From the NCBI GenBank assembly GCA_023251875.1, contig JAHEXY010000005.1, positions 159,113 to 223,112 of the forward strand: a DNA stretch of 64,000 nucleotides, in the 5' to 3' direction. The position numbers and the translations under genes are program-made. Below, piece by piece: positions 54,936 to 64,000 of the stretch. The first letter of the stretch is position 1. Each line of letters begins with the position of its first letter. Source of the stretch: Bacteroidota bacterium. GTDB lineage: Bacteria > Bacteroidota > Bacteroidia > JAHEXY01. The notes below the pieces were generated by a model, which did no database searches, was not told where the DNA came from, and saw nothing but the letters and a program-made list of their open reading frames with translations.

Positions 54936-57269
54936 TTAATGTACAAAAGCAATTTTTCCCACCTTGTTTTGTGTTCCATCGGGGCTGGTGCAAAAAACCA
55001 AGTAAATTCCCGAACGTACAACTTCTCCTTTAAAATTCATTCTATTCCAAGTTGCTTGTCCGCCTTCTGCAATAGTTTGGTAAACTATGTTTCCTGAAAT
55101 GTCAGTAATCTTAACATCTGAGTTGGCTACCAATCCTCTTATTGCTACAGAACCGGCAAAACTTTCTCGTACAGGATTAGGATAAATAAACATCTCGTCA
55201 TAGGTGCTTGTTCCTGCAGTAGCTGTTCCTTTATAGGATACAATGCCTTTGTCGGTACCAAAAAAAACTTCTCCTGTAATGGAGTTAATGGCAATGCTAC
55301 GGATATTATTTGATAATAAAGGACTATTGCTGTCATCAAAATGTTCAATTTGAGTAAGGCCATCTGATGATACAAGATATACACCGGATGTTTGTGTGCC
55401 AATCCATTTTCTATTGGCGCCATCAACTGCAATAACAGTGATATACTCATTTTGCAATAAATATTCAGCATAATCTCCATAAGAAACAATGGGTCTTGAG
55501 GCATCAAAATTATCTCCTGTAAAAACGTATTCAGGGGAAGTAATGATGCATGGCCCTTCATTGGTGCCAATCCAAATGGCACTGTCTAAATCAAGCGCAA
55601 CACAAGTAACGCTGTTTGTATGTAAGCCTCCATTTCCGGCACTAGTATTTAATACTTTGGCAAGGTCATCTGATTCATCATCATAGGTGTTTTTTTCATC
55701 AAATACCAATATGCCTCCTGCATCTATAGTTACCCATTTTTGGTTATACGGATCTGTAATTACATGAGTGGGTCGTTTACTTGTACTAATTAAATTATCA
55801 CAACTAAAACTTTTCCAATCACCGGTAGATAATTTAACAACTAAAGGCTTTGTTACAGTTGGATTCAATACCCATAAATTACTTTCATTGTCAAATTCCA
55901 GGTCTGATATATCAACACGGCAATACGATTGACAATCTTGTCCGGATGGGTAAGACAAAGGGCTATTGTAATAAGAAAATACATTTACCAATTGATTGTT
56001 GTTTAATTCAAGAACACCCCTTAATGATGAGCCAAAAAAAACATCAGCAGTATTAGAAGGATTAATGGCAGTGGTAATAATATCAAAGCAAGTATCCAAT
56101 TCCGGAATTTGTTCTCCGGCATAATACGTCCATTCTCCATCTTTGTAATTTGAGACCCCGTCAATATTATAAATATTACTATAAGTTGGGGATAATCCTC
56201 CGGGAGCAACCCATATTTCAGCTCCGCTACTGGCAATATCAAAAACATTCATACTACTAGGGCCTGAAGGAGCCATTGTTAATATTCCTCCCCAAGGGCT
56301 GCTTCTTATAAGCCCGTAGCCATTATCGGCCAACCAAATGTATCCGTTTTTATCATAAAGGCCGTCTCTGGTATCTTTTCCTGTTCCATAATTACCGGAA
56401 GTAAGAATAGATACTCCTGAATCATTATATACTCTAACATAATAATTAAAGCTAACTACTAATTGGTTATTGCAGACTCTTATGCTAGGCCTTTTATCGG
56501 TATTGGTCTCGTCAATATTTTCTAGTTTTGCATAGTTCCATTCGCTTCCGTTAAATTCATACAACGTATCTGCATTACTTTTAGTAGTAGAGTAGTTGGT
56601 ATAAATTTTATTGGCAAAACTGCAAATGCAATTATAATTACCACTTGGCAAGCCACTCATCTTTGACCAATAGTTGTAATCTTGAATGTTTATGCTATTG
56701 ATGTCTGCGCGATAAATGCCATCAGCTGTTGATGCGTAAATATATTGCTCATCAAAGGTTAAGTCTTTTACTTCTACATTTGTACCATTAGGGCCTATGT
56801 ACCAGTTACCAAGAAAATTTTTAGAAGTAATATCAAGAATCACGATTCCAAAACTACAAGCCATCCATGCTTCATTTCCCATAAACATAATATGGTTAAT
56901 CGTTTTAGTACCTGTAATAGATTTGCGTTTTATATCCGAAAGGTTAATTATTTTATTATTTTCTACTAAATCAATATTGCCATTGCTGTATGCAATTATT
57001 AATGTTTCATATTCTTTGGAGTATGCAATGGTGCTAATGCCGGCATCCGATAAGCCACTTGCTTTTGTAAAAGTAGTTACTGAATTATCGTTTAAATCAT
57101 AGGTAAACAAGGAGCTTTCGCTAGCACAGTATATTTTAGTGTCCGATTCTGCAACAGCAATGGCATTACGATAGGGAATATGAACATTCCATTCGCCAAT
57201 TGCAATTTCTTGTGCTAAGGAATAAAAAGCGGTAATAAAAAAAAGAAAAAAAACGTATACATGCCTCAT
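54936..57269 (-). CDS. porZ: Type IX secretion system protein PorZ
   Basis: A 777-residue surface protein: signal peptide (~1-19), then two beta-propeller domains starting with the diagnostic block IGEWNVHIPYRNAIAVAESDTKIYCASE, KASGLSDAGISTIAYSKEYETLIIAYSNGNIDLVEN and ISDIKRKSITGTKTINHI-like text. It ends in a sorting domain (MFIYPNPVRESFAGSVAIRGLV to KIAFVH). PorZ delivers anionic LPS to the T9SS attachment complex. The porZ-recO pairing is, as far as I recall, common in Bacteroidota. Confidence 0.92.
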   Translation of the reverse strand: MRHVYVFFLFFITAFYSLAQEIAIGEWNVHIPYRNAIAVAESDTKIYCASESSLFTYDLNDNSVTTFTKASGLSDAGISTIAYSKEYETLIIAYSNGNIDLVENNKIINLSDIKRKSITGTKTINHIMFMGNEAWMACSFGIVILDITSKNFLGNWYIGPNGTNVEVKDLTFDEQYIYASTADGIYRADINSINIQDYNYWSKMSGLPSGNYNCICSFANKIYTNYSTTKSNADTLYEFNGSEWNYAKLENIDETNTDKRPSIRVCNNQLVVSFNYYVRVYNDSGVSILTSGNYGTGKDTRDGLYDKNGYIWLADNGYGLIRSSPWGGILTMAPSGPSSMNVFDIASSGAEIWVAPGGLSPTYSNIYNIDGVSNYKDGEWTYYAGEQIPELDTCFDIITTAINPSNTADVFFGSSLRGVLELNNNQLVNVFSYYNSPLSYPSGQDCQSYCRVDISDLEFDNESNLWVLNPTVTKPLVVKLSTGDWKSFSCDNLISTSKRPTHVITDPYNQKWVTIDAGGILVFDEKNTYDDESDDLAKVLNTSAGNGGLHTNSVTCVALDLDSAIWIGTNEGPCIITSPEYVFTGDNFDASRPIVSYGDYAEYLLQNEYITVIAVDGANRKWIGTQTSGVYLVSSDGLTQIEHFDDSNSPLLSNNIRSIAINSITGEVFFGTDKGIVSYKGTATAGTSTYDEMFIYPNPVRESFAGSVAIRGLVANSDVKITDISGNIVYQTIAEGGQATWNRMNFKGEVVRSGIYLVFCTSPDGTQNKVGKIAFVH

Positions 57270-57394
57270 ATTACAATATTACTAATTCTATACTAAATTT
57301 TAATGCTCCTATTCGCACAATAACTCATAAAATGCTTTTTTAGTATGTGTGATTGCCTAATTCAAAATTATTATATTGGCAAAAATTAAAATAA

Positions 57395-59071
57395 ATGAAC
57401 TTGTTTTCTACTATACTTGGTAAAGATAAATACGTTTGTATTGTTATTTTAATGCTCGGTTTTGCTGTTTATAGCCCCGTAATTAATGGACCATTTCTTT
57501 TTGATGACGATATGTTTATTGTACAAAATAAACAAGTACACTCATTATGGAACATTCCTCAAATGTTGGTAAGTAGTACCAGTGATAGAACGATAGATAC
57601 TCAGAGTAATTTTTACAGGCCCCTGCAGCAAATTGCATACTCCTTTTTGTATGCTTTGTTTGGTGCAAACCCTTTATTCTTTCATTTGTTTTCTATTTTA
57701 CTTCATTCATGTAATGCTTTTTTATTGTTTGCTTTTTTTGTGCTTCTATTGGAGCAACTAGCTATTCAAAAAAATAAAAATGGCATGTTTCAAAAAAATA
57801 GAATAGTCGCTTTAGTGGGCAGTATACTTTTTCTGGTTCATCCCATTAATACGGAAGCAGTATGCTATATTTCGGGCTTGGCAGATATTTTGGGTATGTT
57901 TTTTATGATGATATGCTTATTGTTTTTTGTTAAAATTAATAATGCCGATCAAAAATCGAAACAATATACCGGGATAACCATTGCTGCATTTGTATTGGCA
58001 TTATTATCAAAAGAAAATTTAGTAATTATTTTTCCTGTTTTGTTTTTACTTTATTTTGTGGTGATGTCTCTAGAAACAAATTCCAAATTTCAATTCTCTT
58101 TTATGAATGATAGGCGAGGAGTTTTATTAGGATTGTTTTTATGTTTAACGATTACTTATGTGATTTTGAAATTCACTGTTTTTAATTTTACCGGCAATAC
58201 AGGATTAACAGACCAGCAAAATGCCTATACCGAAAGTGTATTTATTAGAATAGCAACCTTTATTCATGTTTTTCCCGAGTACTTGAAAATGATTTTCTTT
58301 CCGGCCCAATTGAATTATGAAAAACCTTATGTGGCCTATACCAATCTCGATTCACAAGAAGCAGCATTAGGGTTTTTAAGTTTAATAACGATCATCTGCA
58401 TTACCGTTTTTGCGTTTATTCGAAAATATTATTTGGTATTTTTTTCTTTGTGCTGGTTTACAATTGCACTTTTACCATATACCGGTATTATTGCACTGAA
58501 CTCTATTTATCTTGAGCATTGGCTTTATTTTCCATTAGTAGGATTTTGTTTGTTGATTGCAGTTTTATTGTATCAACTTTCAGAACAAGGGGTAAAATTA
58601 GTTTCATTCGCCCTTCTGTTTTTGTTCATATTTATGTCGGTACGAACAACTGCTAGAGCCTATGAATGGGCTGATATAGAAAAATTTTATACCAATGAAT
58701 TAAAATACACGAAGGAAGCGGGGCGAATTTATAACAACCTGGCTATGTATTATGCCGATCATAAAAATATTCCCAAAGCTATTCAGTATTATGAAAAGGC
58801 CATTCAACTAAGAGATGTGTATCCTCAAGTACATTATAATTTAGGAAACTTGTATCGCGATAAGGGTGATGTGAATAAAGCCATGGATGAATATTATAGA
58901 GCACTAATGATGAACCCTAATTTTTATTATTCATTAGGGGAAATGGTTAATATTTGCCTTGATCATAATATGATTGATAAAGCACAAATTTTTAAAGAAT
59001 TATACAATAGAGCGAGCACTAAAGCTGATGTTACTTTGCCTGAAATTGAAAAAGCTTTCTCCAACAATTAG
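57395..59071 (+). CDS. TMTC-like GT-C membrane protein with C-terminal TPR repeats
   Basis: A 558-residue protein with about 11-12 membrane helices and a C-terminal TPR block (~445-535: AGRIYNNLAMYYADHKNIPKAIQYYEKAIQLRDVYPQVHYNLGNLYRDKGDVNKAMDEYYRAL). The first loop has the acidic triplet D37-D39 (GPFLFDDDMF) and SNFYRPLQQIAYSFLY, the hallmarks of TMTC/PMT-type O-mannosyltransferase-like proteins. The activity is likely glycosyl transfer, but unproven. Confidence 0.85.
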   Translation: MNLFSTILGKDKYVCIVILMLGFAVYSPVINGPFLFDDDMFIVQNKQVHSLWNIPQMLVSSTSDRTIDTQSNFYRPLQQIAYSFLYALFGANPLFFHLFSILLHSCNAFLLFAFFVLLLEQLAIQKNKNGMFQKNRIVALVGSILFLVHPINTEAVCYISGLADILGMFFMMICLLFFVKINNADQKSKQYTGITIAAFVLALLSKENLVIIFPVLFLLYFVVMSLETNSKFQFSFMNDRRGVLLGLFLCLTITYVILKFTVFNFTGNTGLTDQQNAYTESVFIRIATFIHVFPEYLKMIFFPAQLNYEKPYVAYTNLDSQEAALGFLSLITIICITVFAFIRKYYLVFFSLCWFTIALLPYTGIIALNSIYLEHWLYFPLVGFCLLIAVLLYQLSEQGVKLVSFALLFLFIFMSVRTTARAYEWADIEKFYTNELKYTKEAGRIYNNLAMYYADHKNIPKAIQYYEKAIQLRDVYPQVHYNLGNLYRDKGDVNKAMDEYYRALMMNPNFYYSLGEMVNICLDHNMIDKAQIFKELYNRASTKADVTLPEIEKAFSNN

Positions 59072-59159
59072 GCATTTAACAGTTTAACAATTCTTTATCC
59101 TTACAAATTTCATTACTTTTGTATTTTACTAATTTATTTCATATTTAATTTTTATAAAG

Positions 59160-60011
59160 ATGAAGCACACTGAATTTTCATGGGTATCTCAACAAGGAAC
59201 AAAAGTATATGCTCAAAAATGGTTGCCTGAAGGCGAAATAAAAGCTACTATTAATTTAGTACACGGTATGGGAGAGCATTCTACCAGATATGCTCATGTA
59301 GCAGATTTTTTAACAAAAAAAGGATATGCAATATATACTTTTGATCAATTAGGTCATGGAAGAACACTTGGTAAAAAAGGCCATACACCATCTTATGATG
59401 CTTTGCTTGATAATATTGATGTATTGTTAGCAAAAAGCAAAGAGGAATTTCCAAATCTTCCTCAAATTCTATACGGCCATAGCATGGGTGGAAATTTAGT
59501 GTTGACTTATGGTTTAAAAAGAAAACCCGATATAAAAGGAGTTATGGCTACTTCTCCTTGGCTAAAATTGGCATTTGCCCCACCTGCTATCAAATTAGCA
59601 GCGGGTAAATTATTACGTAATCTTATGCCAGCTTTTGTTCAATCGGCAAATTTAAATACAAAACACATTTCAAGAGATTTACAAGAAGTAAAAAAATACG
59701 AACAAGATCCCCTTATTCATGATGATATTTCTACAACCTTCTTTTTTGGAGTACACGAAGCCGGTTTATGGACTTTAGAACATGCCTCAGAATGGAAACT
59801 GCCCTTGTATCTTTCACATGGAACCGGAGACCAAATAACTTCATACAAAGCCAGCGAAGAATTTGCAGCAAAAGCAAAAGATAAAACTACATTTAAGCTT
59901 TGGCCTGATATGTATCATGAAACACATAATGAAATTGGAAAACAAGAAGTATTGCAAACAATGGGTAATTGGCTCGATAAACTCTTAGTAGAAAAACAAG
60001 TAACAGCGTAA
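59160..60011 (+). CDS. Alpha/beta hydrolase, monoacylglycerol lipase / lysophospholipase type
   Basis: A 283-residue hydrolase: NLVHGMGEHSTRYAHVADFL (oxyanion region, 32-51), nucleophile S108 in YGHSMGGN, acid in SHGTGDQITSY (~232-236) and His in MYHETHNE (~252). This is the serine aminopeptidase S33 / monoacylglycerol lipase family. A TACTTTTG -7 box is at 59114-59121, with a weak -33 (TTC). Confidence 0.92.
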   Translation: MKHTEFSWVSQQGTKVYAQKWLPEGEIKATINLVHGMGEHSTRYAHVADFLTKKGYAIYTFDQLGHGRTLGKKGHTPSYDALLDNIDVLLAKSKEEFPNLPQILYGHSMGGNLVLTYGLKRKPDIKGVMATSPWLKLAFAPPAIKLAAGKLLRNLMPAFVQSANLNTKHISRDLQEVKKYEQDPLIHDDISTTFFFGVHEAGLWTLEHASEWKLPLYLSHGTGDQITSYKASEEFAAKAKDKTTFKLWPDMYHETHNEIGKQEVLQTMGNWLDKLLVEKQVTA

Positions 60012-60098
60012 ATGCTAAAACATATTTTCTCATTCGTGATAATTGGCGCAATTCGTGTTTTAATTATTTTGTAAGAGAATAATAATAATTAGAACTTT

Positions 60099-60131
60099 CC
60101 CTCTCCCCTTTGGGGAGAGTAGGAGAGGCCT
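60099..60131. repeat. CCTCTCC palindromic repeat, intergenic copy
   Basis: CCCTCTCCCCTTTGGGGAGA followed by GTAGGAGAGGCCT. It has the palindromic core plus an inverted half-site and ends exactly at the stop of the DUF5723 gene. Relative to the other copies the half-site is on the opposite side, so it is inserted in reverse orientation. Confidence 0.75.
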
Positions 60132-61511
60132 CTACAACAAATTAAATCGAAACACTCCTAAAATTAATCCTGCATTGGGGTGTGAACTTTGACCTATCCA
60201 AGTAAGAACGTCACTTGTCGAAATTGAGAACTCTATAATTCCTCCTGTTCCAAATCCTACTCCTAATGGAATGGCATATCCAAAATCTTTACTGGTACAG
60301 ATACCTGTATGTAATTTAAAAGTTCCAACAATATTTACTTCGCCACCTAAAGCATAATATGTATGTTGAAGATTTCCAACAGCCGTATTTAAAGGAATAA
60401 CGATATCAGCAGCTAGCTCTAGTATTTTTCTAAATTTAATTCCGGCACCTAAGCGCATACGAGCAGGCATGGCTGTAGAAAAAGAAGTACTGGGTTTAAA
60501 ACGAATAAGGCCCTTGTCTCCGAAAAGAATTTGCATGGCATCACTTATTTCATAAGATTGCATTCCGGTAAGAGAAGAGTCAAGAACGGGCATTAAAGTA
60601 TCTTTTGCTGTCATAACATTATCGGTCCATTTAATGCTTCCTAAATCGGTAAATGCAATGCCAAACTTGAACATATTTTTAATCATAGCATTAATGCCAA
60701 AATCAAAAGCATTTCCATTTCCTACATTATTAAATAATTTATCTACATCCTGAATATTAAAACTCGAATCCACTCCATTTAGATTGTATCTTGTTGAAAG
60801 TGCCGATTGCCCTTTTAAAACATCTCCGGTAACATCTACATCTAAATAACCAAGCCCCCAAACTCTTTTATAACCTATGCCTCCATATAAATCTATTCCT
60901 GCAATGGAAATGATTTTTCTGCCATAAGCAAAATTTAATTCACGGTAATGTGTAAAACGAACCTGAGTACCATTGGTAAAATTTGAAATAAGTAGATTGG
61001 GAGTGACAGTGTCAATGTAAGATTGAGCATCAAATCCATTAAATAATACATCAGCCAAATTGGGATTAAAATGTGCATGTGCATAAAATCGGTCTCTAAT
61101 ATTTACCGCAATGCCACCTATTTTTGCTAATTGAGTTGAGGCTGCAAACCAATTAACATGCGTTTGAATATTTAAACCATTATCTGTTGTAAAAAAATCG
61201 GACAAAGCAAGCTTGTCGCTAGATGATAAATCATTTTTTGGATGTGCAATACTATTGTATAAATTACCTAAATCGAGCGCTTGTGATTGTATATTTAATC
61301 CAATGGAATTAAAAACACCCAATGAAAAAGTTTTATTTTCCGACCATCCTAAGTTGGAAGGGTTAATACCAATGGCTTCCCAATTTTTTAAAATGGTTGT
61401 GGCGGTACCACCTTTTCCGCAGCCTGCAGAAACGCCTAAATCATTTTGTGCTTGCATACACGTACAAACACCTATAAATAGTAATGAGTAGATGAAAAAT
61501 AGTTTCTTCAT
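60132..61511 (-). CDS. DUF5723 family outer-membrane barrel protein
   Basis: A 459-residue exported protein: signal peptide (~1-21, ending CTCMQAQ), then beta-barrel-like alternation, with VSAGCGKGGTATTILKNWEAIGINPSNLGW at the N-terminus and GIIEFSISTSDVLTWIG near the C-terminus. The pattern fits DUF5723 (PorV/FadL-like fold). It is probably in the outer membrane. The function is unknown. Confidence 0.75.
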   Translation of the reverse strand: MKKLFFIYSLLFIGVCTCMQAQNDLGVSAGCGKGGTATTILKNWEAIGINPSNLGWSENKTFSLGVFNSIGLNIQSQALDLGNLYNSIAHPKNDLSSSDKLALSDFFTTDNGLNIQTHVNWFAASTQLAKIGGIAVNIRDRFYAHAHFNPNLADVLFNGFDAQSYIDTVTPNLLISNFTNGTQVRFTHYRELNFAYGRKIISIAGIDLYGGIGYKRVWGLGYLDVDVTGDVLKGQSALSTRYNLNGVDSSFNIQDVDKLFNNVGNGNAFDFGINAMIKNMFKFGIAFTDLGSIKWTDNVMTAKDTLMPVLDSSLTGMQSYEISDAMQILFGDKGLIRFKPSTSFSTAMPARMRLGAGIKFRKILELAADIVIPLNTAVGNLQHTYYALGGEVNIVGTFKLHTGICTSKDFGYAIPLGVGFGTGGIIEFSISTSDVLTWIGQSSHPNAGLILGVFRFNLL

Positions 61512-61679
61512 AAATATTTATTTTATAATAAAACCAATATATAAAAATTTTAATTAAAAATTTTCCTTTAAAAAAATTGAGCAAAATCAAGGCTTTGAAA
61601 AATGTTGCAACAGACAATCGAAACTTTTTTGAAAAAAAAACGTAGAAAGACTTGATTATAATATTTTAAATTTATAATT

Positions 61680-64000
61680 ATGCTGCCTATTATTCTCTCC
61701 AAACCTAAAAAAAATAGTATGACGCAAATTGACACTCCTTATTATTGGTGCTTTAACAGAGTTAAAACATCAATTTTCAATTTCTCAATTTTAACATTAG
61801 CTTTAACTGCAATGTTTCTCTTGCCTGATAAGGTCAAGGCTCAGTGTAATGCAAGTTTTTCATATTATACTGATAGTTATAATGGCTATAAGGTTCATTT
61901 TACTGATTATTCAGAAGCGGACTATACTGATAGTATTGTTTCATGGCATTGGGATTATGGTGATGGAAGTACACAAAATACTGCAGGTAATTCTGAATAT
62001 ACTTATTCAGCAACCGGAACGTATGATGTGTGGCTTGTAATTGAAACAACTGGAGGTTGTCATGATTCAATTCAAAAAAGTGTAACAATATCGAGTAGCT
62101 CTTCATGTAATTTAACTGCCAATTTTTCTTCTTATGCTGATTCTTTAGGGCATACAATTTCATTTACCAATTATTCATCAGGAGATGTGGCAACCTATCA
62201 TTGGTATTTTGGAGATAATGATGAAAGTTATGATATGAATCCTTCTCATACGTATATAAATGATGGAACTTATTATGCCTATTTATATGTTTACGATAGT
62301 TCGGGTACTTGTTCTGATTATACTTATGTAGAAATTCATGTTGGAAATACCCCATCTTGTAATTTATCTGCTTATTTTACTGCTTCAGCAGATTCAAATG
62401 GTGTTCTCTCTGTTCATAATTATTCTTCAGGAGCAGAACATTATTATTGGTATTTCTATGATGATTATACTTCCTCAAACGATTCAATACCTTCTCATAC
62501 CTATACTACGCCCGGTTATCATCTTGTGTACCTCTCAATTTCTGATGCCAATTATAATTGTTCAGAAAGTTATAGCGATTATGTGTATTTTCAAGGAAAT
62601 AGTAGCAGTTCTTTTTGTTTAACAGATTTTAGTTATAATGTAGATTCAGCTAATAAGTCCGTTTCATTTACTAATCTTTCTTTAGGCAACAGTTCAAACA
62701 CAAATTACTCATGGTATTTTGGCGATGGAGGTTATAGTAATGATCAGAATCCTACGCATCAATATGCAAATAGCGGATGGTATTGGGTGAGTTTTTATAC
62801 TTATGATTATAACTCATATTGTTCTTCTAGTGATGGAGAATATATATATATACCAGGAGCCGGTTGTAGTGTAAATGCTTATTTTTCTTATACGGTTGAT
62901 CAAAGTAATAATACATTTACTGTTCATAATCAATCTTCAGGAAATGGATTAAGCTACAGTTGGACCTATTACAATGGTTATAATTATGAATATAATAATG
63001 ATGAAAATCCAACATTTGGCTACAGCAGCAATGTTCTTTCTACTCCTTATTTAGAATTATATGTATGGGATAATAATAGCTGTTCGAGTTATTATTATGA
63101 ATATTTAAATTTACCGATTACCAGCTGTCATGCTAATTTTAGTTATTCTTTAGACCAAACAGATACCAATAAGGTGTATTTTTATGACTATTCATGGGGC
63201 TCGGGCTCAATGACAAATTGGTTTTGGGATTTTGGAGATGGAAGCTATAGTACAGATCAGAATCCAAGTCATACATTTGCGGGTGGGGGATATCATACCG
63301 TTACTTTAACAGCAAAAGATAGTGCCAATGATTGTTCATCTACTTATGATGGTAGTGTGTATATACCTGGTGCGTGTAATGTAAAAGCAGGTTTTAGCTA
63401 TAAAATAGATCAAGCAACAGGTCAAGTAGTAGTAAGTGACAACTCAATAGGGGCTTATTATTATTATTGGTATTTCTATGATGGGATTAACTATCAATAC
63501 AGTAATGATGCCAATCCAACTTTTACGTATGACTCAACAGCAAATGTTTATTCATCGCCTTATCTATATGTAAGTGTATATGATCAAAGTTGGTCTTGTT
63601 ATTCTTCGGATTATAAAGATGTAAATATACCTGGATTAAATTTTTGTCAGGCAAGTTTTGGAACTTATGTAGATGGCCCTACATTAACAGCCTATTTCTA
63701 CGATTATTCATATGGTCAAAATGGTGCTATGACCCATTGGAACTGGTATTTTGGAGATGGAAGTTATAGTACAGATCAGAATCCTGTTCATCAATATGCA
63801 CAAGGCGGTTATTATAAAGTAAAATTAACGGCTAAGGATAGCGTGAGCGATTGTGCATCCGTTTATGAAACGGATGTATATGTTCCAGGTGCATGTAATG
63901 TAAAAGTAGATTTTACTTATTCTGCATCAAATGGGCAAGTAACAGTAAGCGACAACTCAATAGGTGGCTATTATTATTATTGGTATTTCTATGATGGAAC
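61680..64000 (+). CDS. Tyrosine-rich PKD-repeat surface protein, partial (continues past the right edge)
   Basis: The frame opens with an ATG at 61680 (a later ATG at 61719 is also possible), a signal segment (residues ~33-58, ending KVKAQ) and then at least nine ~80-residue PKD-like modules, still open at base 64000. Typical core: WYFGDGSYSTDQNPSHTF and TVTLTAKDS. Nearly every module starts with one Cys and has a second near its end, so one disulfide per module is likely. Tyr-rich runs such as YYYYWYFYDG recur. A T9SS sorting domain is expected beyond the edge but cannot be seen. Confidence 0.88.
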   Translation, partial: MLPIILSKPKKNSMTQIDTPYYWCFNRVKTSIFNFSILTLALTAMFLLPDKVKAQCNASFSYYTDSYNGYKVHFTDYSEADYTDSIVSWHWDYGDGSTQNTAGNSEYTYSATGTYDVWLVIETTGGCHDSIQKSVTISSSSSCNLTANFSSYADSLGHTISFTNYSSGDVATYHWYFGDNDESYDMNPSHTYINDGTYYAYLYVYDSSGTCSDYTYVEIHVGNTPSCNLSAYFTASADSNGVLSVHNYSSGAEHYYWYFYDDYTSSNDSIPSHTYTTPGYHLVYLSISDANYNCSESYSDYVYFQGNSSSSFCLTDFSYNVDSANKSVSFTNLSLGNSSNTNYSWYFGDGGYSNDQNPTHQYANSGWYWVSFYTYDYNSYCSSSDGEYIYIPGAGCSVNAYFSYTVDQSNNTFTVHNQSSGNGLSYSWTYYNGYNYEYNNDENPTFGYSSNVLSTPYLELYVWDNNSCSSYYYEYLNLPITSCHANFSYSLDQTDTNKVYFYDYSWGSGSMTNWFWDFGDGSYSTDQNPSHTFAGGGYHTVTLTAKDSANDCSSTYDGSVYIPGACNVKAGFSYKIDQATGQVVVSDNSIGAYYYYWYFYDGINYQYSNDANPTFTYDSTANVYSSPYLYVSVYDQSWSCYSSDYKDVNIPGLNFCQASFGTYVDGPTLTAYFYDYSYGQNGAMTHWNWYFGDGSYSTDQNPVHQYAQGGYYKVKLTAKDSVSDCASVYETDVYVPGACNVKVDFTYSASNGQVTVSDNSIGGYYYYWYFYDG
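62863..64000 (+). repeat. Higher-order 519-bp tandem repeat (two PKD modules per unit)
   Basis: TTTGGAGATG at 63231 recurs at 63750 within near-identical wording (GGAAGCTATAGTACAGATCAG versus GGAAGTTATAGTACAGATCAG, abbreviated). GCGTGTAATG at 63372 recurs as GCATGTAATG at 63891. Both pairs are 519 bases apart, which is 173 codons. Before 63120 the same alternation of module types is more diverged. Confidence 0.75.

Noticed and set aside
61680..64000. Regular repeats near the right end, considered as a CRISPR or satellite array
   Set aside because: The repeats keep an open reading frame and encode PKD modules; period 519 is a multiple of three and no spacer pattern exists.
1..64000. tRNA, rRNA, tmRNA, integrase or prophage genes
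   Set aside because: No clover-leaf, rRNA text, integrase, transposase or phage structural gene was seen on either strand.

Overview
The window is AT-rich chromosomal DNA from a member of the Bacteroidota. Four things support this. PorZ and several proteins with type IX secretion (T9SS) C-terminal sorting domains are present. There is a TonB-dependent receptor and a tandem-amidohydrolase protein of the kind common in this phylum. The best promoters fit the Bacteroidota form TTG-N20-TAnnTTTG. I cannot fix the family or genus. There is no rRNA, tRNA, CRISPR array or prophage, and no intergenic gap reaches 300 bases.

Layout. 1-5.1 kb (minus strand): MlaF/MlaE-type lipid transporter (ATPase cut by the left edge), a Wzx-like flippase, RNase Y, a structured candidate 6S-like RNA, ZapA and a small coiled-coil protein. 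5.2-12.4 kb: M23 peptidase, HflX, a SirB2-like/cytochrome c fusion, an orphan DUF2442 protein and a 1018-residue tandem amidohydrolase. 12.5-15.8 kb (accessory): a small lipoprotein, an antitoxin plus a PIN toxin broken by a stop codon, a DUF3298-like protein and Ada. 15.9-25.3 kb: a drug/antibiotic-type ABC exporter, a DUF3108 protein, LeuS, decayed ORFs, an M20 amidohydrolase and a TauE/SafE protein. 25.3-41.4 kb: a propeller plus beta-barrel protein, an SRPBCC protein, aspartokinase, an S8 peptidase, a fatty-acid hydroxylase, an FKBP and a 1735-residue modular T9SS-type protein. 41.6-43.0 kb: two tandem HigBA modules. 43.0-48.9 kb (minus strand): a fatty-acid and envelope block DUF177-rpmF-plsX-fabH // accB-accC, interrupted by a RelE-type toxin-antitoxin pair and a membrane-protein gene frameshifted at a run of nine C. 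49-61.5 kb: RbfA, a methyltransferase, an Nfu-type protein, TPR, a TonB receptor, RecO, PorZ, a TMTC-like membrane protein, a lysophospholipase-like hydrolase and a DUF5723 protein. 61.7-64 kb: start of a large tyrosine-rich PKD-repeat surface protein running off the right edge.

The genes are mostly housekeeping plus envelope and secretion functions. PorZ serves the T9SS that should export the S8 peptidase and the 1735-residue protein, and perhaps the PKD protein. The unusual content is small-scale: four toxin-antitoxin loci of which one is broken, a possible phase-variable G tract, several dispersed intergenic repeat families (one copy inside a coding sequence), two MITE-like elements, matched 7-3-7 operator palindromes ahead of the two HigBA modules, and a 519-bp higher-order repeat in the PKD gene. 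I do not see a convincing wholly new multi-gene system.
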